A stretch of 64,000 nucleotides of DNA from Dielma sp000508965 (GTDB lineage Bacteria > Bacillota_I > Bacilli_A > Erysipelotrichales > Erysipelotrichaceae), in NCBI GenBank assembly GCA_000508965.1, contig BAHV02000010.1:558001-622000 (forward strand), given 5' to 3'. The notes under the pieces are model-generated. The model did no database searches. It was not told where the DNA came from and saw nothing but the letters and a program-made list of their open reading frames with translations. Made by a program: the position numbers and the translations under genes. Position 1 is the first letter of the stretch. Every line of letters starts with the position of its first letter. Below, in pieces: positions 32,822-41,351 of this stretch.

Positions 32822-33706
32822 TTACAGATGCAATTGCAATTGTTCGACAGTTTTTCGCTGATAGGCATGAATGATGTCCGACATTTTATACAGGATACCG
32901 GCTTCATCGCAGGCTCTTTTAAATATTGCATAGAGCCGGCGGGCATTCAGCACTTGGCAGTTATAGCTGCTGCCAAAGGCATGGATCGTCTTCTGAGCGG
33001 TACCGGGGAATAGTTCATCTGCTTTTTTTAAATAATAATCACGCTGATTATCACGCAGGGTTACGCCAAACATCGGATAAATGAAAGGTACCTTATGCTT
33101 TTTTGCCTGTTCGACAATCGCAGCTATATTTTCAGATGTATCATTGATAAAAGGAAGCATCGGCATCAGCAAAATACCGGCATAAATGCCTGCCTCATTC
33201 ATGGTCTGAAGGGCTTCAAAACGCTTAGAGGATGGGCAGACATTTGGTTCAATCAGCTTGGCCAAGTTATCATCAGCGCAGGTAATCGTCATTTTCACTA
33301 TTGCACTAGTATGGTCTGAAATATTTTTAAGAATATCAAGATCACGAAGAATCAAATCACTTTTTGTCTCTAATGACAAACCAAAACCATATCGGTCAAG
33401 CAGCATCAATGCTTGTCTTGACAATTGGAGTTCTTTTTCAAATGGGTTATAAGTATCTGACATAGCACCCATGCCGACAACACCCTTAACCCGTTTTCGG
33501 CGCAATTCATTTTCTAATATCAGCAAGGCATCTTTTTTAATCTGTACCTGATCAAAATGATCAATGCCGTAACAGCTGCTTCTGGAATCGCAGTAAATAC
33601 AGCCATGACAGCAGCCGCGATATAGATTCATATTATAATCAACACCAAACCAGCCGGCTTTATTGCTTACATTCTGTAAGATTGACTTAGCGATAATTTC
33701 TTCCAT
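32822..33706 (-). CDS. radical SAM protein, SPL (spore photoproduct lyase-like) family
   Basis: The start is ATG 33706, one base after the preceding TGA, giving 294 residues. The radical SAM cluster motif CxxxCxxC is CCHGCIYC near residue 30, within NLYRGCCHGCIYCDSR. GVVGMGAMSDTYNPFE and the SLETKSDLILRDLDIL strand match the SplB-like family often annotated Rv2578c-type. Being coupled to a GNAT acetyltransferase, it may be a modification or repair enzyme, but the reaction is unknown. Confidence 0.88.
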   Translation of the reverse strand: MEEIIAKSILQNVSNKAGWFGVDYNMNLYRGCCHGCIYCDSRSSCYGIDHFDQVQIKKDALLILENELRRKRVKGVVGMGAMSDTYNPFEKELQLSRQALMLLDRYGFGLSLETKSDLILRDLDILKNISDHTSAIVKMTITCADDNLAKLIEPNVCPSSKRFEALQTMNEAGIYAGILLMPMLPFINDTSENIAAIVEQAKKHKVPFIYPMFGVTLRDNQRDYYLKKADELFPGTAQKTIHAFGSSYNCQVLNARRLYAIFKRACDEAGILYKMSDIIHAYQRKTVEQLQLHL

Positions 33707-33707
33707 G

Positions 33708-34427
33708 TCATATTCCCAGGAAGCTTTTAATTTTCTTTTCCGAATAGATTTCATTGGTGATGAAACAACCGTCTTTAAATAACGCATAGGTTGTCACCGG
33801 AGATGGACAGGCTTTTGCTTTTTCAAGCGTATCAATATGGATCAATGTCATAGGAATGTTATTTTCATCGGCAATCTTTTTAAATAACGGCGCATATTGA
33901 GCGGTAAACGGGCATTGAGCGGTGTAATAAAGGCAGAGTCCTTTTGGTGCTTTTGAACAGCTAAAGACAGGCAATGGCTGATCATCAAAGGGCAGTGCGG
34001 CTAACTCAAAGGGAGCCCAGCTGTCGGCCGGCACAAAGCCATTCGCTTTTAAAAAGACAGGATCGGAAAGAAAGGGCATCTTCTTCGCTGAGGTAATGGC
34101 CGCCAACCCTGATTTACCCTCGGCTTTTGCTTTGTCAATTAATTGTGCGAGTAATTCTTTTCCATATCCGCAGCCCTGATACTTACCGCTGACCCAGAAA
34201 CAGTCAATGATCATATAATTACTGCCGATAATCGGCAGCCAAGCCTTTTCAACCGGCATCGCTTCAATAAATACCTTGCCGCTGACATCACCCTTTAAAA
34301 AATACAAGCCTTGATCAAGCTGCTGTTTCAGCCATGCTCTTTTTGACGCAGTACCTAATTTATTTGAAGTAGCACAGCATAAATGTTCTTTATCGATATT
34401 TTCTTTTGTTAGTTGTATGTAATTCAT
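33708..34427 (-). CDS. GNAT N-acetyltransferase with YoaP C-terminal domain
   Basis: This 239-residue protein has an N-terminal GNAT fold with the acetyl-CoA loop VSGKYQGCGYGKELL near residues 80-95 and FLKANGFVP. A C-terminal thioredoxin-like YoaP domain begins near 155 (GLCLYYTAQCPFTAQYAPLF, with one Cys of a former CxxC). The substrate is unknown. It is tightly packed with the WYL regulator upstream (overlap four bases) and the radical SAM gene downstream, forming a three-gene operon. Confidence 0.87.
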   Translation of the reverse strand: MNYIQLTKENIDKEHLCCATSNKLGTASKRAWLKQQLDQGLYFLKGDVSGKVFIEAMPVEKAWLPIIGSNYMIIDCFWVSGKYQGCGYGKELLAQLIDKAKAEGKSGLAAITSAKKMPFLSDPVFLKANGFVPADSWAPFELAALPFDDQPLPVFSCSKAPKGLCLYYTAQCPFTAQYAPLFKKIADENNIPMTLIHIDTLEKAKACPSPVTTYALFKDGCFITNEIYSEKKIKSFLGI

Positions 34428-35329
34428 TCTTGTTCTCCTTGATATAATATGGACAGTTCTTTTAATTGCCGGCTTATCTCATGCCGTAAAACACAGGGTT
34501 CAAGTAATTCACAGGCATTGCCGAAAGATAATACAAATCCGATGATCCAGCTTTCATCAGGAAAGGTTCCGGTAACTATAAAATAGCCTTTTTCATCACG
34601 CGTGTAAGAATGGGGATCAAATTCATCAACGACCCGAAAACCCATGCTTGGATGAATTCTTAAAGTGTAATCAATTTGATTATCAGGTTTGGACATTGAA
34701 GGCAGTTCGGCGATTGGCTTTCTGTTGAAGTTTTCCTCCAACACAGTCAGATTAATGATTCGTGAAATCTTAAAGAACCGAAATGCCTGACGTAAATGAC
34801 AATAGGCGTAGATATACCAGGCAGATCCTTTGAAAATCAGCTTATAAGGATCGACAGTACGCTCACTTTCTTGACCTTCATTGCTGATATAAGAAAAATG
34901 CAGGCATTGGCAGTTAAGAATTGCATTTTTAAATAAATTGAATAATTCATTAGAAGTATCCACTGACCAGTTTGTAAAGTCAACATGAATCCAATCAACA
35001 TCAAGATGGGGAAAGAGGGCGGAAAATTTGTTTAGAACAGAGGATGTGGCAGGATCATATACTTGATTAAAGCTATGGAGGGCAGCCAGGATTTCCTTTT
35101 GTTCATCATCGGTAAGATAGGTACGGTTTAATACATGATCGTCCATTAAACGAATACCGCCGCCGCGTCCTTTTTCAGTATACAGCGGAATTCCTGCCGC
35201 ACTAAGCACATCTAAATCACGATAAATTGTCCGCACCGATACTTCAAAATGTTCAGCCAGCTCTTGGGCGGTAATTGAACGGCGCTGAATCAGCAGCCAG
35301 ATTGTTTCAAGATAGCGTTGTAATTGCAT
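34424..35329 (-). CDS. WYL-domain (YafY/YobV type) transcriptional regulator
   Basis: The start is ATG 35329 behind AGGTGATAAAA, giving 301 residues. An N-terminal winged helix (ITAQELAEHFEVSVRTIYRDLDVL, at about 20-43) is followed by a WYL domain (LIFKGSAWYIYAYCHLRQAFRFFKISRI) and a WCX-like C-terminus. WYL regulators bind nucleotides or nucleic acid ligands and often repress their own operons. A TGACA-N6-TGTCA palindrome sits just upstream of its -10 region. Confidence 0.92.
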   Translation of the reverse strand: MQLQRYLETIWLLIQRRSITAQELAEHFEVSVRTIYRDLDVLSAAGIPLYTEKGRGGGIRLMDDHVLNRTYLTDDEQKEILAALHSFNQVYDPATSSVLNKFSALFPHLDVDWIHVDFTNWSVDTSNELFNLFKNAILNCQCLHFSYISNEGQESERTVDPYKLIFKGSAWYIYAYCHLRQAFRFFKISRIINLTVLEENFNRKPIAELPSMSKPDNQIDYTLRIHPSMGFRVVDEFDPHSYTRDEKGYFIVTGTFPDESWIIGFVLSFGNACELLEPCVLRHEISRQLKELSILYQGEQE

Positions 35330-35363
35330 TTTTATCACCTGTTGATATTGTAGCACATTAAAC

Positions 35364-35379
35364 TGACAACCCTATGTCA
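35364..35379. promoter_or_regulatory. putative autoregulatory operator of the WYL gene
   Basis: TGACA, six bases, TGTCA. It lies upstream of the minus-strand TACAAT -10 (35347-35352). Position and symmetry suit binding by the YafY-like regulator itself; this is inference. Confidence 0.5.
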
Positions 35380-35459
35380 TATTAAAAATTAATTATACGT
35401 TTATATGTTAACACTGAAAGGATAAAACTGCTGTTTTTATAAATTTTAGTTAAATATAG

Positions 35460-35488
35460 TTGACAAGAGTTAAAGGGCTGGGTATAAT
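35460..35488 (+). promoter_or_regulatory. consensus promoter with no intact downstream gene
   Basis: TTGACA, a 17-base spacer and TATAAT: a perfect sigma-A consensus. It points into decayed coding DNA, so it may be the surviving promoter of the pseudogene or drive a non-coding RNA. Confidence 0.7.
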
Positions 35489-35589
35489 TTAGTCATAAAG
35501 TTAACCAAAGCTAATTGTGTAGGCTGTTATGAGATAAGGAATCCCTCTTTTTTTAGTCAATCAGTTAGAATTGGGTAACTTTTAAGAGG

Positions 35590-35986
35590 AGACAGCTGCA
35601 GTCATCTAATGCAATGTCATCCTCAAAATGCCTTGAAGCAATGACGACCCTCATGAAATCAAATGCTTCTTGGCTTGCCGATGTGTTTTAAACATGAAGG
35701 CAGAGATTATCTGGTCCTACGCTTTTGTATAAGAGGAAGCGTCTTGAAACCATGATATAAGATGTTATGGATAAAATTTTGGCAGTAAATCTTCACGACA
35801 CTCAGCAGATGGTTATCGCTTGCTGGTAAACACCTTGTTAAGCTCCTATGGATGGGGAGGCCGACAACGGATGTGTGACTGGCAGATAAATAGCGATGAT
35901 ACCCTCTTACTTAAGGAAACCTTAATGATTAACGGTACTCCCGATGCCGCTGATGATTTGAATTTTTTCCTTTTGGCGCTGAATTA
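35590..35986 (+). pseudogene. decayed protein-coding gene, family not recognised
   Basis: Successive frames carry protein-like pieces in collinear order: SSSKCLEAMTTLMKSNASWL, KHEGRDYLVLRF, KRLETMI then a stop and DVMDKILAVNLHDTQQ, and finally DGYRLLVNTLLSSYGWGGR continuing to TLMINGTPDAADDLN and a stop at 35984-35986. About four frame changes and a stop show decay. I do not recognise the family. Confidence 0.5.
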
Positions 35987-36068
35987 ACAAAATTTTAATT
36001 CCTTTTTAATCCCGTTTTAGTTTTTTAATTCCCGTAAACAAATTTTTATAATTTTTACCCCTTTCTTA

Positions 36069-36098
36069 AAAAACGATGTTTAGCCGCATCGTTTTTTT
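36069..36098 (+). terminator. terminator upstream of the MerR fragment
   Basis: AAACGATG and CATCGTTT arms enclose eight bases and end in T7. Confidence 0.8.
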
Positions 36099-36132
36099 CT
36101 GTGCTATAATGTTGAAATATGGAGGTCGGCTT

Positions 36133-36309
36133 ATGAAGATAAATGAACGGATAGAAAGCAGCTTTGATGAGGTTGACCGCTTGGATAATGAACGATTAGA
36201 TAATTTTTATACAGCTTCACAGGTTTATGAAAGTCTTGGTTTAAGCTGTGAAACACTCAGATATTATGAAAAGCTTGGATTATTGAAGCCGCTGAAGCAA
36301 TCGTGTTAG
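36133..36309 (+). pseudogene. MerR-type regulator fragment (HTH only)
   Basis: ATG 36133 follows GGAGG and a TATAAT at 36105-36110, so it is expressible. The 58-residue product ends right after the MerR recognition region (YTASQVYESLGLSCETLRYYEKLGLL, residues 27-52) and then PLKQSC. Normal MerR proteins continue with a dimerisation helix and an effector domain. An in-frame deletion or frameshift near 36290 has joined it to the next reading frame. Confidence 0.65.
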
Positions 36310-36512
36310 GACTGCCTTTTATTCGTTATGACAGCGGTGAATCAATGCATTTAATGCGATACAAGCAAAATCCATCAGTCATTGTGCGCTATCTTGATGA
36401 TTTTTCAGATACTCAAGCCCGCTCATTATTTGTTGAATATTTACAGCGTGTTTTTTATCAGTTTGGCATGCAAGTCATTGAGATCAGCGCAGATGGGGGA
36501 CTGGCATCATGA
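36303..36512 (+). CDS. 69-residue unidentified protein segment coupled to the flavoprotein gene
   Basis: It reads from GTG 36303, or in the same frame from further upstream (EAAEAIVLGLPFIRYDS), through RYLDDFSDTQARSLFVEYL to a TGA overlapping the next ATG. It looks like the surviving C-terminal part of a larger gene whose N-terminal part was lost when the MerR fragment was joined to it. I do not recognise the family. ATGA coupling to the flavoprotein suggests that its translation still matters for the gene downstream. Confidence 0.4.
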   Translation: MLGLPFIRYDSGESMHLMRYKQNPSVIVRYLDDFSDTQARSLFVEYLQRVFYQFGMQVIEISADGGLAS

Positions 36513-37150
36513 AAACGATATTTATTAATGGTTCTCCGCATGGCCGTCAGGGAAATTCTGAAGTTTTTATCCGTCAGCTGATGAGTGGGATGCGTGTTGT
36601 GTCAGATATTCTTTATGCCGACACGCATCAATATGATGAATTGGCAGCTCAGGCTGCTTTGGCGGATCAGCTGATTTTTGTCATGCCGCTATATGTGCAT
36701 GCCATGCCGGGAATTGTCATGAAGCTGTTTGAAGTGATGAAGCCTGCGAAAAAGGGCGCGCAGATTCTTTTTGTTGTGCAGTCCGGCTTTATTGAAGCAG
36801 CTCAGTCAGCCTATTGTGTCAAAGCGCTGAAGCATCAGGCAGCGCGGCTTGGTTATGAATGTTTAGGCGTAGTTGTCAGAGGAAATTCAGCAGGCGTTTC
36901 TTTAATGCCTGAAAAAGCGAATCAAAAGCTTTTTGAAGAATTGCAGGCATTAGGCCGGCGATTAGCTAAAACCGGTGAACTTGATGAAGAGATTGTTGCG
37001 CGGCTTGGCGATCCTTATCGGCTGAGCTGCCATAAGCTGCGGCAGCTGCAGCTTTTATCCCGACTTGGTTTAGGTGATATTTACTGGCAGTATATGCTTA
37101 GAAAAAACCACGCCTATAAAAAGCGATTTGATCGTCCCTTTGGTCAATAG
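36509..37150 (+). CDS. flavodoxin-fold NAD(P)H-dependent FMN oxidoreductase
   Basis: This 213-residue protein starts with the FMN-binding loop IFINGSPHGRQGNSEVFI (residues 4-21), followed by a second flavin loop FVMPLYVHAMPGIVMKLFE near 58-76. The C-terminal 40 residues are basic (HKLRQLQLLSRLGLGDIYWQ). It probably reduces quinones or other electron acceptors or acts as an iron-sulfur-type flavoprotein. Its start is coupled by ATGA to the fragment upstream. Confidence 0.82.
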   Translation: MKTIFINGSPHGRQGNSEVFIRQLMSGMRVVSDILYADTHQYDELAAQAALADQLIFVMPLYVHAMPGIVMKLFEVMKPAKKGAQILFVVQSGFIEAAQSAYCVKALKHQAARLGYECLGVVVRGNSAGVSLMPEKANQKLFEELQALGRRLAKTGELDEEIVARLGDPYRLSCHKLRQLQLLSRLGLGDIYWQYMLRKNHAYKKRFDRPFGQ

Positions 37151-37211
37151 GTTTGTTCCCAAAAGCTTAAAATCGTGGTAAGCTATTCATAATGAATCGT
37201 GGAGGTGGCTT

Positions 37212-38003
37212 ATGGCTGTACTGCATATCAATTTTATGTCAACGGCACTAGGACGTCAGGTTAATTTTACGGCTGTGATACCCAGTGTCGATTTTGATCA
37301 TCTAAATACTGAAGAGGTTTATAATCCGCAGCGAAAGCTGCAGGTTTTATGGCTGCTGCATGGCTTTTCGGGGGATGAAAATGATTATCTGACCTTTACT
37401 AATGCGGCCCGTTATGCCCAGGATCATCAACTGGCCTTGATACTGCCGCCGGCTGAAAACAGCGGTTACACGGATATACCCAAGGGTGCAAAATATTTCA
37501 GTTTTATCGGAGAGGAGTTAGTAGCTTTCTGTCGTTATATGTTTCCTTTAAGTGATCGGCGTGAGGATAATTTTATCGGCGGCTTATCCATGGGGGCGAT
37601 GGGGGCAATGAAGCTGGCGCTGGCCTTTCCTCATCAGTATTCAAAAGTGGTATTAATGTCTGGCTGTGCTTTTAATTTAGCAGACGGCGGAATGGGAAAT
37701 GTGGACTGGTTCGGCAATGCTCCGCAAGTATTTGGCGGTTCCGTCCCGGGCGGCAGAGAATTGATCGGCACTCGTGAGGATGCTTATGCAATGCTGAAAG
37801 AGAATGCCAAAAAGCATTGTGAGCTGCCTTGTTTTTATATGCGTGTCGGCAGTAAGGATTTTCTGCTGGATAAGTGCCGGTATGCGAAAGCACAGCTGGA
37901 AGCGTATGGCTATGAGCTGGATTATGCTGAGATAGACGGGTATGGACATGAATGGCGCTTTTGGGATCTGGTTTTGAATGAGGTCATTTCAACATGGCTG
38001 TAA
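37212..38003 (+). CDS. alpha/beta hydrolase, EstA/tributyrin esterase-like
   Basis: This 263-residue protein has the oxyanion region LWLLHGFSGDENDYL, the nucleophile elbow GGLSMGAMGAMKLA (Ser near 124), an Asp region MRVGSKDFLLDKCRY and the catalytic His in GYGHEWRFWD. There is no signal peptide. It resembles the cytoplasmic esterase D-type acetyl or short-chain esterases. It has a GGAGG site and overlaps the next gene by 10 bases. Confidence 0.9.
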   Translation: MAVLHINFMSTALGRQVNFTAVIPSVDFDHLNTEEVYNPQRKLQVLWLLHGFSGDENDYLTFTNAARYAQDHQLALILPPAENSGYTDIPKGAKYFSFIGEELVAFCRYMFPLSDRREDNFIGGLSMGAMGAMKLALAFPHQYSKVVLMSGCAFNLADGGMGNVDWFGNAPQVFGGSVPGGRELIGTREDAYAMLKENAKKHCELPCFYMRVGSKDFLLDKCRYAKAQLEAYGYELDYAEIDGYGHEWRFWDLVLNEVISTWL

Positions 38004-38461
38004 TTCATTCAGAAGAAGACATCAGGCAGCTGATAGCACAGCTTTATGCATCAGATGCTGATACCGGGTATGCAGCATTGAAGCAGCTAGAAATGATGAG
38101 TAAAGAAGGGCCGGCAGTGAGTCTTTACTTAGATGAATTTTTCTCAATGCTGAATCATAAAAATTCATATGTGCGTAATCGGGGATTGGTATTGATTGCA
38201 GCGAATGCTAAATGGGATACTGCGCAAGTGATTGATACGAAGCTTGAGCGCTTTCTCGATCATCTTCATGATGAAAAACCAATTACCGTCAGACAATGCG
38301 TCAAACTGCTGCCGCTATTAGTAAAAGATAAACCGGAACTTACTTTAAAAATAACAGCGGCACTGCGGCAAGCACAAACAAATATCTATTCAGAAAATAT
38401 GCAAAAACTGATTGCTGAGGATATTAAGCAAAGCTTGGCATTGATTGAAAATGCCGCATAG
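37994..38461 (+). CDS. HEAT-like helical repeat protein
   Basis: This 155-residue all-helical protein has repeat-like pairs (SYVRNRGLVLIAANAKWD, ITVRQCVKLLPLLVKDKPEL) typical of HEAT/armadillo folds. Relatives are sometimes named SufBD protein without reason. No enzymatic motif is visible; it is likely a protein-interaction module. Its start lies inside the esterase gene with GAGGT eight bases upstream, suggesting joint expression. Confidence 0.65.
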   Translation: MAVIHSEEDIRQLIAQLYASDADTGYAALKQLEMMSKEGPAVSLYLDEFFSMLNHKNSYVRNRGLVLIAANAKWDTAQVIDTKLERFLDHLHDEKPITVRQCVKLLPLLVKDKPELTLKITAALRQAQTNIYSENMQKLIAEDIKQSLALIENAA

Positions 38462-38478
38462 CGATGACTCTAAGAGTT

Positions 38479-38514
38479 AAAAAAACACAGCTTCTAAGAA
38501 AAGGATGTGTTTTT
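38479..38514 (+). terminator. terminator after the HEAT-like gene
   Basis: AAAAACACA and TGTGTTTTT arms with a 16-base loop. Confidence 0.75.
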
Positions 38515-38669
38515 GCTTATTGGTGCTTTTTTACCTCGTTTTATACCTTTGTCAAAGACTTTTACCATTTTTACATTATAAATTCACTTGCTTTTTATCA
38601 TTTTTCAGATATCTTTTAGAATAAAAAAATGGTACTTTTATGCTTAAGAATGCAATTTCTCATATAATA

Positions 38670-38704
38670 AAAAAGTGCAGGTCAGCGGTTGGCTTGCACT
38701 TTCT
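38670..38704 (-). terminator. terminator of the leucine operon
   Basis: On the minus strand, AAAGTGCA and TGCACTTT arms are followed by further T residues, 12 bases after the ilvE stop. Confidence 0.8.
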
Positions 38705-38715
38705 TAAGTGGAATT

Positions 38716-39780
38716 CTATTTTACGACTCTGACCCAGTTAAATGGATCTTCAACCTTACCCCATTGGATACCGGTTAATGTATCATAAAGCTTTTGTGTC
38801 AGACCGCCGGTCTTGAAATCATTGATTGTTACGATATGGCCGCGATAATTCAGTTCACCAATTGGCGAGATTACTGCCGCTGTACCCGTGCCGAAAGCTT
38901 CTTCCAATTCACCTTTGTCACCGGCTGCCATCAGATCATCGATAGCCAGATGTGTCTCATGAACAGTATAGCCCCAGCTTTTCAGCAGTGTGATGATTGA
39001 GTCACGCGTTACACCCGGCAGAACAGTTCCTTCAATCGGTGCGGTATAGATTTCATTGTTAATTTTAAACATTACATTCATCGTGCCGACTTCTTCGACA
39101 TATTTGCGTTCTACGCCATCAAGCCATAAAACTTGCGTATAGCCTAATTTTTCTGCTTTTGCCTGAGCTGCCACGCTGCCTGCGTAATTGCCGCCGCATT
39201 TTGTGAAGCCCGTACCGCCGCGTACAGCTCTTACATATTCTTCTTCAACATAAATTTTAACTGGATTAACACCCTCCGGATAATAGGCGCCTACCGGTGA
39301 GCAGACAATAACGAAGGTATACTTCTTTGAAGGATGAACACCGACACTGGCCTCTGTTGCGAACATGAACGGGCGAATGTAAAGTGAAGTGCCTTCGGCT
39401 GTTGGAATCCAGTCAGCTTCTGCCTTCACCAATTCCTCAACGGCTTGAACGAAATCGGCTTCAGGGAAAATAGCCATGCAGAGACGTTCATTTGAATTAG
39501 CCATACGGCGGGCATTCATTTCCGGACGGAATAACAGAATTTCATTCTTTGGCGATTTATAAGCTTTCATGCCTTCAAAGGTTTCCTGTGCATAATGCAG
39601 AACCATTGAAGCAGGGTCTAACATGATCGGCGCATAAGGCTGAATGCGGGCATCATGCCAGCCCTGACCTTCATCCCATTCGCAGACAAACATGTAGTCG
39701 GAAAAGTATTTGCCGAAGCCTAAAGCGTTTTGATCGGGTTTAGTCTTAAGATTCTCTGATTTTATAAATTTGATATCCAT
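38716..39780 (-). CDS. ilvE: branched-chain amino acid aminotransferase
   Basis: The start is ATG 39780 behind AGGAGG, giving 354 residues of the long (BCAT II-like) class IV type. Motifs include LGFGKYFSDYMF, YAQETFEGMKAYK, RPFMFATEASVGVHP, the PLP lysine in FTKCGGNYAGS(V)AAQAKAEKLGY, and EEVGTMNVMF. It transfers the amino group in the last step of leucine, isoleucine and valine synthesis. It is the final gene of the T-box-controlled leu operon, 10 bases after leuB. Confidence 0.95.
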   Translation of the reverse strand: MDIKFIKSENLKTKPDQNALGFGKYFSDYMFVCEWDEGQGWHDARIQPYAPIMLDPASMVLHYAQETFEGMKAYKSPKNEILLFRPEMNARRMANSNERLCMAIFPEADFVQAVEELVKAEADWIPTAEGTSLYIRPFMFATEASVGVHPSKKYTFVIVCSPVGAYYPEGVNPVKIYVEEEYVRAVRGGTGFTKCGGNYAGSVAAQAKAEKLGYTQVLWLDGVERKYVEEVGTMNVMFKINNEIYTAPIEGTVLPGVTRDSIITLLKSWGYTVHETHLAIDDLMAAGDKGELEEAFGTGTAAVISPIGELNYRGHIVTINDFKTGGLTQKLYDTLTGIQWGKVEDPFNWVRVVK

Positions 39781-39790
39781 GATGTTCCTC

Positions 39791-40861
39791 CTATAATTTT
39801 GAAACAATTTTATCGCCCATTTCTGAGCATGTCAATTTGATTTTACCTTCCGTATAAATATCCGCTGTGCGGTAGCCTTCATTCAGCACTGCGTTCACCG
39901 CGTCTTCAATCACCTGACTTTCAGCTTCTAACTCAAAGCTGTATTTCAGCATCATTGCCGCTGATAATATCGTACCAATCGGATTTGCGATATTCATACC
40001 GGCAATATCCGGTGCCGATCCGTGAATTGGCTCATACATGCCGCGGCTGCCTTCACCCAGCGAGCTGGATGGAATCAAACCGATTGAACCGGTAATCATG
40101 CTGGCTTCATCACTTAGAATATCGCCAAACATATTTTCTGTGACCACGACATCGAATTGCGAAGGATTTTTGACTAACTGCATGGACGTATTATCTACCA
40201 GCATGTCGGTATAGGTTACATCCGGATATTCTTCAGCCAGCCGATGCATTACCTTACGCCATAATCTTGATGTATCTAATACATTGGCTTTGTCAACGCT
40301 GGTCACATGATGACGGCGTTTGCGGGCTGTTTCAAAGGCAACTCTGCCAACGCGTTCAATCTCATGCTCACTGTAACTCATAATGTCCGTAGCCTTTAAC
40401 TCATTGTTTATTTCCTTGGTTTCACGCTCTCCGAAGTAAACACCGCCAATGAGTTCCCGCACAATCAGTAAATCAATGCCTTGAGCAACAATTTCTGGTT
40501 TCAGCGGTGAAGCGGCAGCCAGTACATCAAAAACCTTAGCTGGCCGAAGATTAGAAAATAAACCCATCTCCTTGCGGATCTTAAGCAATGCTTTTTCCGG
40601 ACGAATCGCTGGATCGACCTGATCCCATTTTGGACCGCCGACCGCTCCCAACAAGACGCTGTCACAGTCTAAACAGGCTGCTAAACTCGCATCAGGCAGG
40701 GAAGTGCCGAATTTATCGATTGCACAGCCGCCGGCATCAATATAATTATAAGTAAAGCTATGCTGATATTTATCGGCGACAGCCTCTAAGACTTTGATGG
40801 CTTCATCGATGATCTCGGGCCCGATGCCATCACCCTTAATAACGGTAATACGCTTATTCAT
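39791..40861 (-). CDS. leuB: 3-isopropylmalate dehydrogenase
   Basis: This 356-residue protein has ITVIKGDGIGPEII, LLGAVGGPKWD, the RELIGGVYFGER motif with catalytic Tyr, DKANVLDTSRLWR, and the metal-binding DNTSMQLVK and NMFGDILSDEASM. GSAPDIAGMNIANPIGTILS is the NAD signature. It oxidatively decarboxylates 3-isopropylmalate to 2-ketoisocaproate. It overlaps leuD by eight bases. Confidence 0.97.
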   Translation of the reverse strand: MNKRITVIKGDGIGPEIIDEAIKVLEAVADKYQHSFTYNYIDAGGCAIDKFGTSLPDASLAACLDCDSVLLGAVGGPKWDQVDPAIRPEKALLKIRKEMGLFSNLRPAKVFDVLAAASPLKPEIVAQGIDLLIVRELIGGVYFGERETKEINNELKATDIMSYSEHEIERVGRVAFETARKRRHHVTSVDKANVLDTSRLWRKVMHRLAEEYPDVTYTDMLVDNTSMQLVKNPSQFDVVVTENMFGDILSDEASMITGSIGLIPSSSLGEGSRGMYEPIHGSAPDIAGMNIANPIGTILSAAMMLKYSFELEAESQVIEDAVNAVLNEGYRTADIYTEGKIKLTCSEMGDKIVSKL

Positions 40862-41351
40862 GAACAGACTCCTTTTTCAATTTATTTATTAGGCCATTGC
40901 ATTCAATGATCTCTTTAATAAAATCAGGAAAGGCATTTGCCTGATAACTTTCATTTTTTGTATGATTGGTTATGATGCCGCTGTCAAAATCAATGCTGAT
41001 TTCATCACCTGCTTCAATCTTATCGCTCGCTTCTTCACATTCCAGAATGGCCAACCCGATATTAATTGCATTGCGGTAGAAGATACGGGCAAAGCTTTTG
41101 GCGATGACACAGGCGATGCCGCTCGCTTTAATGGCAATCGGTGCATGTTCACGGCTGGAACCGCAGCCAAAATTATAACCGCCGACCATGATATCACCAG
41201 GCTGAACTTTCTTCACAAAATTCTGATCGATATCAATCATGCATAAGGCGCCCAATTCTTTAGGATCACTCGTGTTCAGATAACGGGCGGGAATGATTAC
41301 ATCGGTATCGATGTTATCACCGTATTTATGTGCCTGACCATGTGCTTTCAT
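40854..41351 (-). CDS. leuD: 3-isopropylmalate dehydratase small subunit
   Basis: This 165-residue swivel domain begins HAQKYGDNIDTDVIIPARYL-like (AHKYGDNIDTDVI, residues 7-19) and has GYNFGCGSSREHAP and IAKSFARIFYRNAIN. It is the short archaeal-type LeuD that pairs with the 420-residue LeuC. The gene starts directly after the leuC stop (TAAATG), with AGGAGGTAATG inside the end of leuC. Confidence 0.96.
   Translation of the reverse strand: MKAHGQAHKYGDNIDTDVIIPARYLNTSDPKELGALCMIDIDQNFVKKVQPGDIMVGGYNFGCGSSREHAPIAIKASGIACVIAKSFARIFYRNAINIGLAILECEEASDKIEAGDEISIDFDSGIITNHTKNESYQANAFPDFIKEIIECNGLINKLKKESVHE

Noticed and set aside
35489..35990. A structural RNA such as tmRNA, RNase P RNA or 6S RNA behind the consensus promoter
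   Set aside because: None of the conserved sequence blocks of these RNAs is visible, and protein-like pieces explain the stretch better.
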